The notes under the pieces are model-generated. The model had not been told where the DNA came from. It did not search any database and saw only the letters and a list, made by a program, of their open reading frames with translations. The translations under genes were made by a program, and so were the position numbers. Below, piece after piece: positions 63,398-64,000 of a DNA stretch of 64,000 bases (position 1 is its first letter; the number at the start of each line of letters is the position of its first letter). Source of the DNA: Amoebidium appalachense (lineage: Eukaryota; Ichthyosporea); the NCBI GenBank assembly GCA_963693365.1, contig CAVNZM010000010.1, forward strand, positions 3,472,001 through 3,536,000, given 5' to 3'.

Positions 63398-64000
63398 GTT
63401 TGCTATAGGGTGTGTATAAAGGGGCTATTGAATGTGTTTGTCCTTAGCATATATAAAACATGTGTTATGTGAATGCATGAAAACGAAGGTACGGGAGAGC
63501 ATAGAGCTAAACAACAAAACGTCGAAAAAAGAGTCGGCACAACAAGTTCGACGTCGGTTGATGAAAAACGTGAATGCACAAACTGCTGTTTGCACATATG
63601 GTCGCCTTTTTATATGAGGGCCTTAGATCGCTGGAGTGTACAGCCAATCAGCGATCGCGAGCAGCGAATGACTGGCCATGTGGCCATGATGATGTGGGTG
63701 ACTCTGCGGCTACAAGTATGACGAGAACTCGAAGGCTCCAAGGCTAATAAAAAAGCATGTGCACAGAAATAAAGTGCCAAAAAAGCATAAATTTTCATTA
63801 ATTTGAAGCTGTAAACCCATTTATACAGCGTTTTCAAGTATTTTTTAAGCTGGCTTCCCTCGTGGTAATCTTTGTTTGTAAGCTCGCTATGTCTAGGCTT
63901 ATTTGCTGGAATTTGGAAATCCCTTCCGGGAGCCTGAGGCTCACAGCCAATCCTAATCTAGGAAGCTTCTAAATGGCCGATTACCATTAACGGGATAGTT
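63398..64000. other. Upstream region of the peptidase gene, to the window edge
   Basis: No supported gene. A TATA-like box (about 63411-63420) serves the minus-strand peptidase. CCAAT boxes occur at 63645 and 63950, with AT-rich sequence between. Confidence 0.45.

Overview
The window looks like nuclear DNA of an unidentified microbial eukaryote, perhaps a protist or alga. It has two kinds of content. From 1 to about 18 kb lie compact, intronless genes with short spacers, including an SF3 helicase-primase, an AAA+ ATPase, a lambda-type (YqaJ) exonuclease, a GIY-YIG/T5orf172-type protein and a C2H2 zinc-finger protein. This repertoire is typical of large or mid-sized dsDNA viruses and their integrated copies. 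I read it as an endogenous virus-like block that continues beyond the left edge. No capsid, terminase or packaging gene is recognisable here, so the lineage stays open.

From about 20.5 to 61 kb lie three ordinary but intron-rich cellular genes. The first is a lipoxygenase with a multi-pass membrane N-terminus (+, 20542-24668). The second is a complete COG5 Golgi-tether gene in 27 exons (+, 26142-48168). The third is a class I PLP aminotransferase of the aspartate/prephenate type in at least 12 exons (-, 51020-60863, with a possible last exon at 50185-50253). I built the three gene models by hand from splice sites, reading phase and family motifs. The phases agree throughout, except for one frame break in the lipoxygenase. 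The introns are loaded with (CA)n/(GT)n, poly-C/poly-G, (GGGA)n and minisatellite arrays. Several (CA)n tracts run straight into the CAG of a 3' splice site.

From 61 to 64 kb the character changes again. A lone intronless minus-strand gene (62552-63397) has the Cys ... Asp-x-His layout of herpesvirus tegument-type (C76) deubiquitinases and may be a second virus-derived segment.

Between the viral-type genes are conspicuous DNA structures: a 14-copy, 134-bp array in a divergent promoter (14.7-16.6 kb), paired 23-bp hyphenated palindromes (5.3 kb), a duplicated 60-bp GC-rich element (1.0 and 3.6 kb) and clustered AGAGAC repeats (1.3-1.6 kb). Four genes have a one-base frame break near the 5' end, three of them at or beside a homopolymer. 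This could be assembly error, decay or programmed frameshifting. Most other long open frames at 14.7-16.6 kb and 22-61 kb are artefacts of stop-free repeats.
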